DNA from: Amanita rubescens
Lineage: Eukaryota; Basidiomycota; Agaricomycetes; Agaricales; Amanitaceae
Assembly: GCA_015039365.1 (NCBI GenBank)
Contig: WION01000615.1
Span: forward strand, 1-28,396
Reading direction: 5' to 3'
Length of the DNA stretch: 28,396 bases
The notes beneath the pieces were generated by a model. That model was not told where the DNA came from, ran no database searches, and saw only the letters and a program-made list of their open reading frames with translations. Positions 1 to 8,562 of this stretch are shown in pieces. Numbering within the stretch: the first letter of the stretch is position 1; each line of letters opens with the position of its first letter. Made by a program: the position numbers and the translations under genes.

Positions 1-1613
1 AGCTACGCCAACACCCATGATGACAAGATCTGCAGGTATCGTATTACCGTTGACCACGACGCCGCCAGCCAGGTTCGGATTATCCCGCGAGGAACAATCC
101 TTTCGACTTTGCTCGACATGTGGAATTTAACGAGGAACAATCCTTTCGACTTTGCTCGACATGTGGAATTTAACACCTTGAGATTCGTGGTACTGGGCAT
201 TATTAGCACCAAGATTGTACGATATACGCAATAGATCACCTTCATCAGCCCTGCTCCCACTTCTTTGCCAAGCACATTTTCAAACGGATAATGCTCCATT
301 CCAATGACATCGAGTGACGCGAGCTTTCTTTTAGATACCGCTACAACGAGTTCCATGCTGATGAAAGAACTTCCAATAACTACTACACTCTTCCCTTCCT
401 GGGCGGCTTTGAGGCAATATGTCATCAAAGTATGCCGGCATGGAAATACTAACCTTCATTAACTTTACGAGAGTCCGATATGCCTCGGAAAGTGTATACA
501 TTTTCAAGATTTGCACCTTCAATCGGTAATGCGGCGAGGCGTCCCACCGGTGGCCAAAATCAATTTATCGTACGGAAGCGAATCTTTACCGCCGTCCAAG
601 ATAACCTTTTTATTTGCTAGATCGACTGAAGTTACTTCCTGCAAGATGATCAATAGCGGTCAATCTGACTTAGGAGCTATCTTACAACTCCGAGGCGGAT
701 GTTAGTTCCGTACTTGATCTTGAGATCAGCGGCTGTCTTCCATTCGACTTGAGCGGGGTTTGTGATAAGTGCTTTACTAAGCTTCGTTCTTTATTTCCAT
801 TTCAGTCATAGAAAATGATTGACAGCCAGACGAAAGCTGACCGATCAATAGGTAAGTAAGTCTCTTTCGAGAGTATCGTGATTGGGGCGCCATAACCGTG
901 CTGGATTCCGTTTCAGCCATCTTTTAAGAGAGCAGGAGATGGATTACCTCTCTCAGACTTTCAATGGCGTGAATGGCTCCTGATCCACCACCGACAATGA
1001 CAAGGCCTTTCTGGCCGACTTCGTATCCGGTGCTAACTAGTCTCGCTGGACGATCCTTGTTCTCCTTGAGAGTATCTGCCACATTTGCGGTGACATGGAT
1101 CTTCCCCTCCTTTACGTGGGCTTTGAAAGAATGGATAGCAGCAGGTGCAGGTGCATCCTCTGCCAACAATTAGTTAGCTTACGGGTGACATGGATTCAGA
1201 GCTATTGAAGACACAGACCAATGTCTCCATTGCAAACGTTGAAACAGGCTACAAAGAATTGTTGAAAGCAAAATTTGAGTAGGTATTGAATGAACGCTTG
1301 CCTCCGTGCCAAGGGCTTGACATGTGCTAAATCAACGTGCGGACTGAGGAAGAGTTGTGAACTTACCATACAACGCGGCCGTCAGATGTCAAAACACCCT
1401 TAGCGAGAGGTGCGCCGTAGTGAGTGCAGAAAGCGCTCGTGGCGTGTATCTTGTCACCGATGCGCGACAGTAAGACATGTCCCTTGTCAAACTCAACTTG
1501 CTTCCTGCAGTAAGACATGAGTTTCTCGAGCGTCGAACACCAGGACAGAATTGATACATGTGACCATCTTGCAGCTCAGATTCATCGAGGACAGCAATAG
1601 TCTTGATCGACAT
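1..1613 (-). pseudogene. AIF/AIFM3-like Rieske + FAD/NAD oxidoreductase, disrupted and cut by left edge
   Basis: Family role: FAD-dependent NAD(P)H oxidoreductase with an N-terminal Rieske [2Fe-2S] domain. Ten exons can be spliced: 1558-1613, 1367-1504, 1302-1315, 1219-1248, 948-1159, 842-900, 686-788, 454-638, 240-406 and 192 downward. The Rieske ligand motifs CTHYGAPL and CPWHGA are intact; the Cys of the second is split across the intron between exons 2 and 3. Then come the FAD-binding GGGSGAIHAIESLRE, KLSKALIT, LILATGGTP and the NAD-binding VVVIGSSF. Two lesions break the frame: one extra base near 530, between GGTPRR and PIEGANLENV, and a 43-bp tandem duplication at 88-173 that puts TAA at 127-129. 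Codons resume as DNPNLAGG further on, so the decay looks recent. The ATG at 1613 is preferred. An in-frame ATG at 1700 would add a basic leader but lies only 32 bp from a TATA-like site. The 3' end is outside the window. Confidence 0.85.
88..173. repeat. Perfect 43-bp tandem duplication inside the AIF-like gene
   Basis: Positions 88-130 and 131-173 are identical 43-base units lying head to tail (starting CGAGGAACAA, ending GGAATTTAA on the plus strand). On the minus strand the unit encodes the conserved stretch around KFHMSSKVERIVP. Forty-three is not a multiple of three, so the second copy is read in another frame, and the junction reads CGT-TAA. Confidence 0.97.
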
Positions 1614-1731
1614 TCTGCGCAGGTGGGAAAGAAGAGAGAGAGTCGGACGAAAGCGTAGAGCAGATGACCACCTATATATTTGACCACTGAAGCCAATCAT
1701 AGATGATGCTATACATCGATACTGATCAATC

Positions 1732-1739
1732 TATTTATA
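1732..1739 (-). promoter_or_regulatory. TATA-like box of the AIF-like gene
   Basis: TATAAATA on the minus strand, 119 bp upstream of the ATG at 1613 and only 32 bp upstream of the in-frame ATG at 1700. The spacing favours 1613 as the start. The call rests on sequence and position only. Confidence 0.4.
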
Positions 1740-1765
1740 TCAACTCGATGTCAGCGTTCATTACA

Positions 1766-2255
1766 ATAGCGCGAATGCACCGTCAGTACTTTGTTTCCTG
1801 GTTCCTGCCCCACTCATTGTTGCATCTGGGGTAGATATCAGAAACCTTGCAAAACTGCGCAAGCTCAAACAGTATGCGGTGAACGCAGACGTTTCTGGGC
1901 TCGTAAAGGTCAGCGACGGCGCCGCCATGAAAGACAAGGCTGAACACACACAGAGGGGCAGACCGGGTGTACTGGTATTTCAGGGCACAAGATACGCCAT
2001 CAAAGATTTTTTAGAGAATGCACGCAGTATGTCTATCTCTACATTTGAGAAGGTAGTCCATGATTCTGGTCTCCAGGTTTACGTTACCTTGATTTCCACC
2101 ATGTTGATACCATCCCACTTGATACCACATTGCGCATCGCAAATGCCAGACCAGGCCTACACGAGGTTGAGGATATGAATGGTCTAATTCAGGCTATCGA
2201 CAAACTTGGCTTGAGAACTTGGTTCAGGACTCAAATGGGCATGGACAAAGGATAG
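1766..2255 (+). CDS. C-terminal part of an RWD/DUF1115-like protein, 5' end missing or unresolved
   Basis: Two exons join in frame: about 1766-2026 and 2077-2255, with a GT-AG intron whose junction codon gives Ser. The product contains LIVASGVDIRNLAKLRKLKQ, then GRPGVLVFQG, then RYLDFHHVDTIPLDTTLR, and ends LRTWFRTQMGMDKG followed by TAG. The pattern (Gly-X-Pro-Gly-Val-X-hydrophobic-X-Gly, a helix, then a strand with paired histidines) resembles the DUF1115 domain that follows RWD in RWDD2-type proteins. That assignment is from memory of the family and is tentative. The frame is open back to about 1724 but contains no ATG, and no RWD domain is visible upstream, where the AIF-like promoter sits. 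It is either a 5'-truncated remnant or the 3' exons of a gene whose first exon I could not find. Confidence 0.45.
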
Positions 2256-2433
2256 TAGCGTAGTATCGGGCCCCCACTATAACTAGACCGCCCTCCAGGA
2301 CCCGTACTGATCACTGCGGGACCTCTGTCGACCGATCACATATCATTAGTGACAATCTAAAACGTCATTATCAAGGTCCGCTGTTCTCTTACGTACTGCC
2401 TTGCCTCCTTCGCACTCCTTCTCCAACAGAATC

Positions 2434-2978
2434 ATGTCTCAACCGCCGGCGCGCCCAGGTCCCAACATTTTCTATTCATCTATGTGAATGGGGAGAATAG
2501 GTTAGCGCTCAGGATTCCGCGGGCCAAAATACGTGAGTACGCCCTCAAGCCATACAAGTGGCTGCGATTCCTCGGCCACATCATTTTTGGCCGGCACGGT
2601 GTTGGTGGTCACATCAGTACCCACCATGATGGTTGGAACGTCGGGAAGGCCATGTCTGAGGAAGATATGAACCGCCCTGAACTTGATGACAAGTTGACAA
2701 CAACATTATATACTATTTCTCAAACGGTGTGTTATATGTCCAATGTTCGTTTGGACTCGTGATTATTTTGGGAAACAGTTAGGTCAACGATGCATCGCCT
2801 GGTCAATTACACTGGAATTGCAGATGAAATGAGGACCATGAATTACCTTCAGACAATGCAAGAAAGTTCCCCAGAGAATGCGGTAGCTGCAGAACGGGAT
2901 GGTCACTGCTGTGTGATTACAGATGTACATCAATTTCACCATTATCGCCTATTATCTTATACTAAGGGTCATGAGTGA
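2434..2978 (+). pseudogene. Degraded fungal HNH-nuclease family gene
   Basis: The ATG at 2434 starts MSQPPARPGPN but reads into TGA after 16 codons. The following stretch resumes one frame away as VNGENRLALRIPRAKIRE, KPYKWLRFLGHIIFGRHG and more (2484-2762). Basidiomycete HNH proteins typically begin this way, with an LRIPRAxIR...KPxxWLRxxGHxxFG block before the nuclease. A second piece (2790-2978) carries ENAVAAERDGHCCVITDV, which matches the start of an HNH_2-type core (RDGxxCxxTG). The downstream histidine and asparagine part of the core is not recognisable and the frame closes at TGA. A frameshift after the start plus the missing catalytic half suggest a dead gene. Family recognition is from memory. 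Confidence 0.55.
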
Positions 2979-3289
2979 GTTCTTGGCATAGCTCCACTAC
3001 TGATATGAGCAAACCTCTTTTTGGATTTAACTAGCTTATTCAATTTGTGACAAGGGATTGATTGGGGATATCGACGATCATCAAAACATCATACTTATTG
3101 CTTCTACTACGGCTCAACTAGTAATCACAATTGCCGATTACACCATAAAAGCTTGAATCAACCCGGCCCACCATCGGGCCAGCTCTGCGTCACAGCATCT
3201 CGCTCGTACTCACAAAGGTGAACTATATTGTATTATAAATCGTCAATCACAGAAAATACGCTGACTGTCACTGAAAACGTAGGATACTA

Positions 3290-4173
3290 ATGTCAACTAA
3301 TTCACAATCAAGCAAGGCCACTTCAAGGTCGCGGCAGGATGATATTGAAAGCAGGGTAAGTCCAGTTTTGTCAACAATTTGTGTGAACGGCTAGGCACTC
3401 TGGGTCACTAAGAGGTCATGCTCTCAAACGTGGTGCAATTTTAAATGCAACCGGCATTACGAGTCCTTCAGAGACTCGATTCTTGCTATCCCAAAAGCGG
3501 GGCCTATGGCTGTTCTCCACCAAATGTTCGCACTGCATGAGAAGGACTTTTGTCTGGTTTACAAACAGTATCCCCCGCCCACTATCCCCGCCGAAACTCT
3601 GTTCGTACTTGTCCGCGACGAGGAAACTGGTAAAGAAGCTGCCGATACTTCCCTTTGACATCAATGAAATTATGGATCCTGGTTTTATCGAAGAGGATAT
3701 TATGACTTGGAGGTCTGTGTTTTGACGGGGTTCAGTCTTGCCAGGATGGGCTAAGATTCTCTGCTACTTTTAATTCAAAGATTCTAAATTCATGCAATAC
3801 CGGTTCATTTGTGAACATAAGAATGTGAGCCGGCTGCGCGCTCAGCGCTGACGCCACCTCAGTTTGTTTTATAGTATGCTCGCTTTCTTGTGAGCCTATA
3901 GATCTTCGTTGGTACCTGGGGAGGTTTTCTAATGGATCACGTCCTGTCATCCCGGACCCCGTGGATTACGAAGGATGCATTCAGTATAAGTCGATGCACA
4001 AGGAAAAGTCTGTTAAGTTGGTTCCAGTTAGGCCAAATACGAACTTGCCTCGGTTGACGCTCCGTCGTTATCTAATCTATGTCGTTGTGTTAATGCTGCG
4101 AACAAACAACACTGCGTGGTCCACCTGCGCAAAAAAAAAAAAAAAAATCACTTGCAGGCGAAGAGTTGGGTAG
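3290..4173 (+). other. Coding-like remnants, unidentified
   Basis: A plausible first exon starts at ATG 3290 (MSTNSQSSKATSRSRQDDIE) and ends at a clean GTAAGT donor at 3356. Downstream, one frame reads protein-like between about 3495 and 3657 (AVLHQMFALHEKDFCLVYKQ, then PAETLFVLVRDEETGKEAAD) before TGA. A shifted frame continues with INEIMDPGFIEEDIMTWRSV and closes at 3725. Around 3900-4000 the frame with RWYLGRFSNGSRPVIPDP also looks coding. No single spliced model joins these pieces without frameshifts and I recognise no family. This may be a second decayed gene next to the HNH remnant. Confidence 0.3.
4131..4147 (+). repeat. Poly(A) run, 17 A
   Basis: Seventeen consecutive A at 4131-4147. 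It lies just after the coding-like remnant at 3290-4130. It could be a simple mononucleotide tract or the fossil tail of a retroposed copy. I see no flanking target-site duplication that would decide. Confidence 0.9.
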
Positions 4174-4669
4174 TAGCTGTAGTGCTGGAACAAACTTGAT
4201 TAAATCACAAACGTGCCCAGTCCCTTGTGAATGTAAATGTGATTAATGGTAAATAATGCCGGTCAAGTCTCTTATAAGTAGCATTCATAAGATTAGAATG
4301 ATTAGCGCTAGGTTAGAACTGATAGTTGGCTAGTACGAAGAACGGTCCAGAGCGCATGTTGGTATGAGATAGTAATTCCGCAAAGGATGGGAGAGGCATC
4401 TTTCTCCCTTGATCCGTTAGATTTGGGTGAGAGCCTTCAAAAACGATTTCATTACTTCAACGGATGGTGGATAATTTCCGCGCGGTGGGGGAAAGTCGGT
4501 GCGTGACCCTTCCTCATTTACCGTTCCTGGGCCAAAGGGAACATCAAGAGACCATAAAGAGAGGGACAAATAAAGAACACCCCTCGATGCTCGCTCGGGA
4601 GTCGTCAATACATTATTATATATGACAAATGCGTGACCTATTGTCAATGTAAAGACAATAGTATCAAGG

Positions 4670-5140
4670 CGATGTAAGCACGACGGGGATGCGGTGCGCG
4701 CGTGGGGTGGATGTGAGCGTAAAAGAAGGAGGGTCGCAGGTGGGCGTAGAGGGTCCCGCGTGGACCTTGGTTGTCAGGGGTACCGGTTGGCAGGATTAGG
4801 GTGCTGGCGGGCATTGAGGGTAACTGGGTAGCACAAATAGATGGTCAGCACCATCAAACGGGAGCGGGGGAGGTGTAGAGGGATTGTCGGTGCTGGAGAT
4901 GCAAGCGTGAGAGAGCGGATGGGGTTAGGGCGGAGAGAGCAGCCGGAGCAGGGCGCTGGGGATGCAGTGCATGCGTGAGGCAGCGAGAGCGCGGGACAGG
5001 GTGCGAGTGCATCTGTGTGCTGGGGGTGCAAATGCGAGAGTGTGGATGGGGCCGACAGCAAGATATTGAGACTGAGGGGCGAAAGCGTAGCTGGGTGGTG
5101 GGAATGCAAGTGCTTGTAGGCGCTACCATGTGACACGCAC
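4670..5140. repeat. G-rich degenerate low-complexity tract
   Basis: The plus strand is strongly G over C, with loosely recurring units such as GATGCAAGCGTGAGAG, GATGCAGTGCATGCGTGAGG and GGTGCAAATGCGAGAGTG at 25-45 bp spacing. Units are too diverged to define a consensus. The long minus-strand open frames here (Pro/Ser/His/Cys-rich) are a by-product of this composition. Confidence 0.45.
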
Positions 5141-5158
5141 CAGCCACATCACGGCCAG

Positions 5159-5187
5159 TACGGAAGCCGAGAAGGACATGGTCTACA
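5159..5187 (+). repeat. 29-bp repeat, left arm
   Basis: This 29-bp sequence, beginning TACGGAAGCCGAGAAGG and ending GGTCTACA, recurs exactly as its reverse complement at 6627-6655. In the frame shared by both arms it encodes TEAEKDMVY. Flanking bases are unrelated. Confidence 0.9.
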
Positions 5188-6390
5188 TTAGTTCCTGTTT
5201 CGATGATGGGGTCCAGTGCCTGGTCACATCACATTGTTTGTACATGATTTTTCTTGAACTAGATCAACCCAATCAACCCATGCCGCAGTTCCTCTTGGTG
5301 CCGTTCACCTGATTTCCGGTGCCACTGCTTATCCCCAAGTCCCCGCTGCGGCATTGCTACCTCGCCACAGTGCTGTCCCTTACCTACTGTGTCGTACTCG
5401 CCAGGTGCGCTGTCTAAGTGCCGCCTTGGTTATACCAGGCCGCATTAGTCTGTTAGCCGCCCCTCCCTCCGAGCCGTGACTCAGTTGGTTCGGATCAGTA
5501 TACCCGGTCTTTTTCAGTTGAGTTGCAATCGTCCATTGTCGATTTCATTGGATTGTTGACTGACGGCTTCATGCTTGCTTAGTGGTGTCTTCGCGTGTTA
5601 CGGAAGATTGTTACTGCCGACGACAATGTATTTGGCGACTATATGCACATATGCTAATGGCCATTTATTAGTAGCTTGCCCTTCCCCACTGTTAGCTGTA
5701 GCACCCTCAAAGTAGCAGCGAAGGTGAGTGTATGAGTTTTTCGGTGGGTCAGATGCCTTCACCTCCCACCATACTTGCCCAACCGCTGCATGGTACGTCT
5801 AATACCTACTCTGTTTGCTGTCGTGCTTACACTCTCCTGCATTATGCCTAACCTGTACACCACCAAGCTCACCATCTCTCTCGAAGTTTCCATGCCAACT
5901 GCCACAAGCGACCGCGCTTATATTCTCATATCGCTTTCGTGCGTGTCTCGTGCGACTTCGTTCATTACGTGACACGGTGAGAAGGATTTCACCTCCCGCT
6001 GCACTCAGGATGATTGCCCAGCCATGCCATTTGCGTAACCACTCGTATGCTTGGGTCTGGCGCTCTTCGGCCCTCTTTCAGATCGAGGAGGTATACACCC
6101 CGTGGAATCTGCACGACACTGAGCGCATCCCGCACCATCCCACTTCTCACATCCTCGTTTCTGGACCTCATTGACATGGATCCCGTACAATGTTGAGTGC
6201 ATCCGGTGTCATTCCGCTTCTTACTACATCCCCATATATGATACATCTGGCCTGTAATGTCCATTCGTAGAATCGTAGTTGAGAATAGACATTGTTATCA
6301 TACTTTAAACCCTTTGACCACTTTGAAAAGTTGTGAAAGTGCAAAAATAACTTTTAAAAGTAAAAAAGACCTTCCCTTCGAGTAAATTAC

Positions 6391-6439
6391 CCCTTTGGCC
6401 CTTTTGTCCCTTTCAAAAGTGACGAAAGGGTCCAAAGGG
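6391..6439. repeat. Imperfect hairpin, 18/19-bp arms
   Basis: Left arm 6391-6408 (CCCTTTGGCCCTTTTGTC) and right arm 6421-6439 (GACGAAAGGGTCCAAAGGG) pair with one bulged base and one mismatch around a 12-base loop. AT-rich, AAAAGT-repeating sequence lies on its left. It could be a transposon end or an RNA stem; nothing decides between them. Confidence 0.6.
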
Positions 6440-6521
6440 AAAATCGCTGATGAGTACAATGTATTATGTATACTAGGTTGAAATATCTAATTATGTAATT
6501 GTTGTCCAGAAGTTGCAGAAC

Positions 6522-6834
6522 TCGGCTCGGCAAGCCGACAAGCCGAAACAAATATTATTGCTCATTTCTGTCACGCAGTTCCAAGACCCCCTAACACTGT
6601 GCCGAAAATGGTAATCATGATGGATCTGTAGACCATGTCCTTCTCGGCTTCCGTAGGCCAGAGATCCTCTGGGATTCGCCCGGCATCGTTGGCCAAGGCA
6701 AAGGAGGCCGCTGGCGCGACATGCTGGCGAGGTAGGGTACCTGAGCGGCTGCCGAATGAATTTAGGCTCTGGCTCGCGAGCCCAAATACTAAATAGGCTC
6801 GGCTAAGGCTCACGGCCAGCTATAGCCGAGCCGA
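6522..6834. mobile_element. Candidate small non-autonomous element with inverted TCGGCTCGGC ends
   Basis: TCGGCTCGGC at 6522-6531 and GCCGAGCCGA at 6825-6834 form an exact 10-bp inverted pair about 313 bp apart. GGCTCGG motifs recur inside both ends, and there is an exact 12-bp palindrome, GGCTCGCGAGCC, at 6771-6782. The minus strand has an 80-codon open frame (6571-6813) ending in TEAEKDMVYRSIMITIFGTV, which carries the 29-bp repeat shared with 5159-5187. No transposase and no clear target-site duplication were seen. The call is structural only. Confidence 0.35.
6627..6655 (-). repeat. 29-bp repeat, right arm (inverted)
   Basis: Exact reverse complement of 5159-5187. It lies inside the candidate element at 6522-6834 and encodes PTEAEKDMVYRS on the minus strand. 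Confidence 0.9.
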
Positions 6835-7033
6835 TGTCAACACTAGCCGCATATAGGAAGTAGAGAAAAGGTCGCTCACATCTCTAGTTGAAAGCTGTTT
6901 CCGGAGATGACTGACGAGACAGACGAGCATAGTATGCTCCTACTCGTCTAATGCAACGAAGCGGCGCGCAATTGTTGTGCCATATTTGCTCTACAGCGTG
7001 AGTTCCACTCGAGCTTGACCTAACAGAAAAACT

Positions 7034-7885
7034 ATGGCGTTGCAACTACCACCACCACCTCGCGATCCGGATGTTCCCCTTCCCCCAGCTCCTGCTCACC
7101 CTCCAACCCTTGCCAACATCTACGAAGCTCGCCGATATACCAATCGCATTATCACCAGCAAAAGCAAGTCGGTTATTCATTTCACCATTGCAATGCTGAG
7201 TCCTGACCATGTCATGCTGTCTAGGTATCGGGGCGCCTAATTGTGCGACCATTGATGATGTGGGACGTGCAGTACTCTACGAAAGCTCCGCAGTTCAGAT
7301 CGCTTCTGCAGCTGTCATTGGTCCTGGTTCGTGAAAAGTTCTTTGTCTTGATGTGTGTTGAAAACTTTTGCTATTGAAGCTGTAGCGCCTCCCTGGTTTG
7401 GGCCGGTTCAGCAGCAGCTGAACAATATGCAGCAGGCACAGAACAATATGCAGCAGCAGCTGAACAATGTCCAGCAAGAGCAGAACAATATTCGACAGCA
7501 ACTCAATCGGATTGATAGCAAGGCATCACGAGTATGCCCATACCCATGTCCTTGACCCTCTCTTGACCCTCTACATGCTACCCCTAGGCACTCAATGCTA
7601 CAAATGGAGAAGGGACATTCCTCCCATTTGAAACTGTCCTTTTTGTGGATGGAACAGATCCAACAGCACCTCCTGTTTGTGCATTTTTGCTTGATGACTG
7701 TGTGGACATTGATCACCCCTAACAAATAGCATAATCTTCCTGCTCTTACCTCGACTGCAATCATTGATGCTCTGCAGGGGGTTGAGGCCACTGATTATCT
7801 CAATGGCTATGGTATTGCAGTACCTCATCTCATTGTTGAACGCCTCTGCATTCTCAAAGCTTACATTGGATGCAGACAGCTGTAA
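7034..7885 (+). CDS. Mug135-like family protein with Gln/Asn heptad repeat
   Basis: The family is common in mushroom-forming fungi and named after fission-yeast Mug135, a meiotically up-regulated gene; its molecular role is unknown. The N-terminus is Pro-rich (MALQLPPPPRDPDVPLPP), followed by PPTLANIYEARRYTNRI, a family hallmark. Downstream exons are clear: one ending at 7320 (ESSAVQIASAAVI), 7380-7531 (APPWFGP, then four heptads), 7588-7674 (GEGTFLPFETVLFVDGTDPT) and 7730-7885 (LPALTSTAIIDALQGVEATD through YLNGYGI to KAYIGCRQL, stop). The Gln/Asn heptads at 7421-7504 predict a coiled coil. The link between exon 1 and the SSAVQIA exon (7180-7270) does not keep frame with any consensus splice pair I tried. 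Either a non-consensus site or a small lesion lies there; the rest looks intact. Confidence 0.75.
7421..7504 (+). repeat. Four 21-bp tandem repeats encoding heptads
   Basis: Units at 7421-7441, 7442-7462, 7463-7483 and 7484-7504 each start AACAAT and encode NNMQQAQ, NNMQQQL, NNVQQEQ and NNIRQQL. The hydrophobic residue at position 3 of each unit is kept while codons drift, which suggests selection on the coiled coil rather than DNA slippage alone. Confidence 0.9.
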
Positions 7886-8562
7886 ACAACAGATGTTCAG
7901 GTGTGTTAGGAAACCATTGTCATCGTGATTGCGCAACACATGTGCCAATTATTATCATGCATACATACATAGCGATACTTGTACATTCAACTCAGCCACC
8001 ATCCATTACACTACCTACCATTACTAGTATACTACTATCACCAGCAGAACACCTTATTTACCAATATCCACACGAAAAAGTGATACATCTGATACAATAA
8101 TGACAATTGTCAGAGTGGTTGGATGCCCTGTCTCCTTTCTATCCAGGGTTGAGCAGACAGAAGAATGGTACATTGAAGTCCACGTCCACGATGGGACCGT
8201 CACGCAGTTCAGGAACATTCGATCTCCCCTGACCATGCAAAGGAAATTCTGGTCCAGACATGCGCCCTTCTGACCTGAACCGTGCAAATATCGCATCAAA
8301 GTTATCCATCACAGAGGAGGTTGCAAACATTCCTCCCATTGTGCCACCTTTCGAGACTGATGGGCCAAGTGGTACGGAAATTGACAGGTTTGTTGAATTG
8401 TTGCGCTACGTTCAGCCACAGGATGCCTCCCGGGAAAACCAATAAGCCATGTACCACCAGAACGACATTGATATTGTTTGGTATAAGATAATACAGCAAT
8501 GGCTAACGCAACGAATCAAGAAATGATGTACATTAGATTACTGTACTTTTGGTTCTATGGTT
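7886..8562. other. Intergenic, no gene assigned
   Basis: This separates the Mug135-like gene from the 3' end of ILV5. Both strands have 60-70-codon open frames at 8139-8499. Plus reads MRPSDLNRANIASKLSITEE with later PPIVPPFETDGPSGTEIDRF; minus reads MGGMFATSSVMDNFDAIFAR. I cannot match either to a family, and they overlap each other. The far right presumably holds the ILV5 3'UTR. Confidence 0.4.

Larger units (their letters stand above)
4174..7033. other. 2.9-kb stretch without a recognisable gene
   Basis: No frame here gives a recognisable protein. The open frames are short, overlap on both strands and follow base-composition bias. The stretch holds a G-rich low-complexity tract (about 4670-5140), the two arms of a 29-bp inverted repeat (5159-5187 and 6627-6655), a C/T-rich tract (about 5700-6180), a hairpin (6391-6439) and a small element with inverted ends (6522-6834). 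It looks like a repeat or transposon graveyard between accessory genes. Confidence 0.5.

Noticed and set aside
1290..1380. Apparent loss of the first Cys of the Rieske CPWHG motif (read as Ser-Pro-Trp-His-Gly).
   Set aside because: Placing the acceptor at 1316-1317 splits the codon TG|C across the intron and restores CPWHGA in frame.
4860..5060. Possible G-quadruplex cluster in the G-rich tract.
   Set aside because: GGG runs are irregular with long loops; no compact four-run motif is convincing by eye.
4774..5147. Two overlapping 97-120-codon Pro/Ser/His/Cys-rich minus-strand open frames.
   Set aside because: They overlap in different frames, follow the G-rich composition of the tract, and contain no domain.
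5775..6264. Several overlapping open frames on both strands in the C/T-rich tract.
   Set aside because: Mutually overlapping, low-complexity and without recognisable motifs.
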